This document shows positions 6,174-7,197 of a DNA stretch of 7,197 bases, in pieces. The DNA comes from Fimenecus sp052273845. Its GTDB lineage: Bacteria; Bacillota; Clostridia; Oscillospirales; Acutalibacteraceae. The stretch lies in contig DAVZHM010000091.1 of NCBI GenBank assembly GCA_052273845.1, forward strand, positions 1-7,197. Direction: 5' to 3'. Position 1 is the first letter of the stretch, and each line of letters starts with the position of its first letter. The notes under the pieces are model-generated. The model was not told the origin of the DNA. It ran no database searches and saw only the letters and a list, made by a program, of their open reading frames with translations. The position numbers and the translations under genes are program-made.

Positions 6174-6623
6174 ATGGAGAAAAAAAGAGTCCGTTTGGAA
6201 GAAATGCTCCCCGTGATTGCGGAAACGCTCTCGGCGGGCGGCACGGTAAAAATCCCGATTACGGGCACGAGTATGCGCCCGCTTCTTTACTGCGGACGCG
6301 ACACGGTGACGCTTTCTGCGGCGCAGTTCCCGCTTCAAAAATTCGATTTGCCGCTGTATCGACGTGCGGACGGCGCATTCGTACTGCACCGCGTGGTCGC
6401 GGTGGAAAAAGACGGCACGTATACAATGTGCGGGGACAACCAATGGGTGAAAGAGCGCGGCATTCTCGATGCGCAGATTATCGGCGTGGCCACGGAAATT
6501 ACCCGAAAAGGCAAGCCTTTTTCGGTCGATGCTTTTCGATATAAACTGTATGTGCGCGTGTGGCATTTTCTGTTGCCCGTGCGCAAATACCTTGTGAAAC
6601 TGCGGGGGAAACTCTCAAAATGA
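6174..6623 (+). CDS. S24/S26-like signal-peptidase-fold protein, soluble, Ser/His motif
   Basis: This 149-residue protein carries the S24/S26 serine peptidase core: ITGTSMRPLL at 29-38 with candidate nucleophile S33, a GRDTVTL strand at 41-47, VLHRVVAV at 70-77 with H72, and MCGDNQ at 85-90. The His before Arg where bacterial signal peptidase I and LexA have the catalytic Lys resembles the SipW/ER-type signal peptidases. Unlike those, there is no N-terminal membrane anchor; only a basic, amphipathic C-terminal segment (about 122-145) could touch a membrane. Its position between a PqqD-like gene and an ABC exporter suggests it trims a peptide before or during export, but this is inference; a non-catalytic role is possible. 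ATG 6174 is chosen with GAGG at 6162-6165; the adjoining in-frame GTG at 6171 would add one residue. Its stop overlaps the ABC gene start. Confidence 0.8.
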   Translation: MEKKRVRLEEMLPVIAETLSAGGTVKIPITGTSMRPLLYCGRDTVTLSAAQFPLQKFDLPLYRRADGAFVLHRVVAVEKDGTYTMCGDNQWVKERGILDAQIIGVATEITRKGKPFSVDAFRYKLYVRVWHFLLPVRKYLVKLRGKLSK

Positions 6624-7197
6624 AGCAAAACGCTGCGCGCAAGTGGATATGGCAGGCGTCCAAACCGCAACTGCCGCTTTCGGTGTTGTTGATTCTCGGC
6701 AACGCCCTTTCTTCGGTGTGCGCGGTTTCGGTTGCGCTGTTTTCCAAACGCATTGTGGACGCGGCGCAAAACGGCGACACAGCCTTGCTTTTGAAAACAG
6801 GCGCACTTTTGCTTTTCGTGGTGCTTTTGCAAATCGCACTGCGCATTTTAGACAACAGCCTTTCCGTGCGCATCTCCGGGAAACTCGAAATGGCATTGAA
6901 ACGGCGGCTGTTTTCGCAAATCCTCAAAAAAGAGTATGCCGCGGTAACTTCGTACCATTCGGGCGAACTGATGACGCGCCTGACTTCGGACATCACCGTG
7001 GTTTCGGATAACGCCACGATTCTTTTGCCCACCGCGGCGGCAATGGTGACGCGCCTTTTGTGCGCGTTTGCGGTGATTGTTTCTTTGGATGTGCGCTTCG
7101 CGGTGTTGTTGCTTGCGGCGGGCGTGCTGATGTTTGTATGCACACGGCTGTTCCGCGGAAAAATTAAAAAACTGCACAAGGCGGTGCAAGCGTCGGA
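6620..7197 (+). CDS. ABC exporter, membrane domain (partial, continues past right edge)
   Basis: The visible 192 residues form the first part of a type-1 ABC exporter membrane domain. Hydrophobic segments at about 20-41, 59-77, 133-155 and 159-178 fit TM1-TM4. Between TM2 and TM3 is the family's coupling region, with SYHSGELMTRLTSD at 111-124, characteristic of fused membrane-ATPase half transporters. The P-loop ATPase domain is expected downstream, outside the window. The short N terminus shows there is no C39 peptidase domain of the kind that cleaves double-glycine leaders in bacteriocin exporters, so any leader removal would need another enzyme, possibly the S26-like neighbour. The ATG overlaps the preceding stop by four bases (ATGA). 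Context suggests export of the peptide product; export of an unrelated compound cannot be ruled out. Confidence 0.88.
   Translation, partial: MKQNAARKWIWQASKPQLPLSVLLILGNALSSVCAVSVALFSKRIVDAAQNGDTALLLKTGALLLFVVLLQIALRILDNSLSVRISGKLEMALKRRLFSQILKKEYAAVTSYHSGELMTRLTSDITVVSDNATILLPTAAAMVTRLLCAFAVIVSLDVRFAVLLLAAGVLMFVCTRLFRGKIKKLHKAVQAS

Overview
The window looks like a chromosomal segment of a Gram-positive Clostridia, most likely an Oscillospiraceae/Ruminococcaceae-type gut bacterium. The reasons are the TrpR-related YerC family regulator, the HslO and MetG-TatD gene content, strong AGGAGG-type ribosome binding sites, and a HPr-kinase-like/PqqD/S26-like/ABC-transporter cassette of the kind I associate with that class. 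The taxonomic call is an inference from gene content, not from a search. All protein genes lie on the + strand; only the tRNA at the left edge is on the - strand.

Layout. Positions 1-55 hold the 5' part of a tRNA-Val(UAC) gene on the - strand, with a clear sigma-A promoter behind it. An A/T-rich divergent region (about 116-298) separates it from a + strand unit of three closely packed genes: yerC (299-607), a class I SAM-dependent methyltransferase (604-1356) and hslO/Hsp33 (1363-2247). The 203-base gap 2248-2450 contains a GC-rich perfect hairpin resembling a dispersed palindromic repeat, a possible weak terminator, and a convincing promoter whose -35 box lies inside a perfect 8+8 inverted repeat. 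That promoter drives metG (2451-4400), overlapped by tatD (4397-5164).

From 5183 to the right edge four accessory genes follow with almost no gaps: a HPr-kinase-like ATPase (5183-5914), a PqqD-like peptide-binding protein (5904-6170), a small S24/S26-like peptidase with a Ser/His rather than Ser/Lys motif pair (6174-6623), and an ABC exporter that runs off the window (6620-7197, partial). Together these resemble part of a ribosomally synthesised, modified peptide (RiPP) pathway of the lasso-peptide/paeninodin type: a leader-binding PqqD protein, a kinase-like tailoring enzyme, a candidate leader peptidase and an exporter. No precursor peptide, lasso cyclase or transglutaminase-like B2 protease is visible here, so the product class is open.

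The most notable point is organisational. The accessory cassette is placed directly behind the housekeeping metG-tatD pair, 18 bases after the tatD stop and with no visible promoter or terminator between them, so it may be co-transcribed with methionyl-tRNA synthetase.
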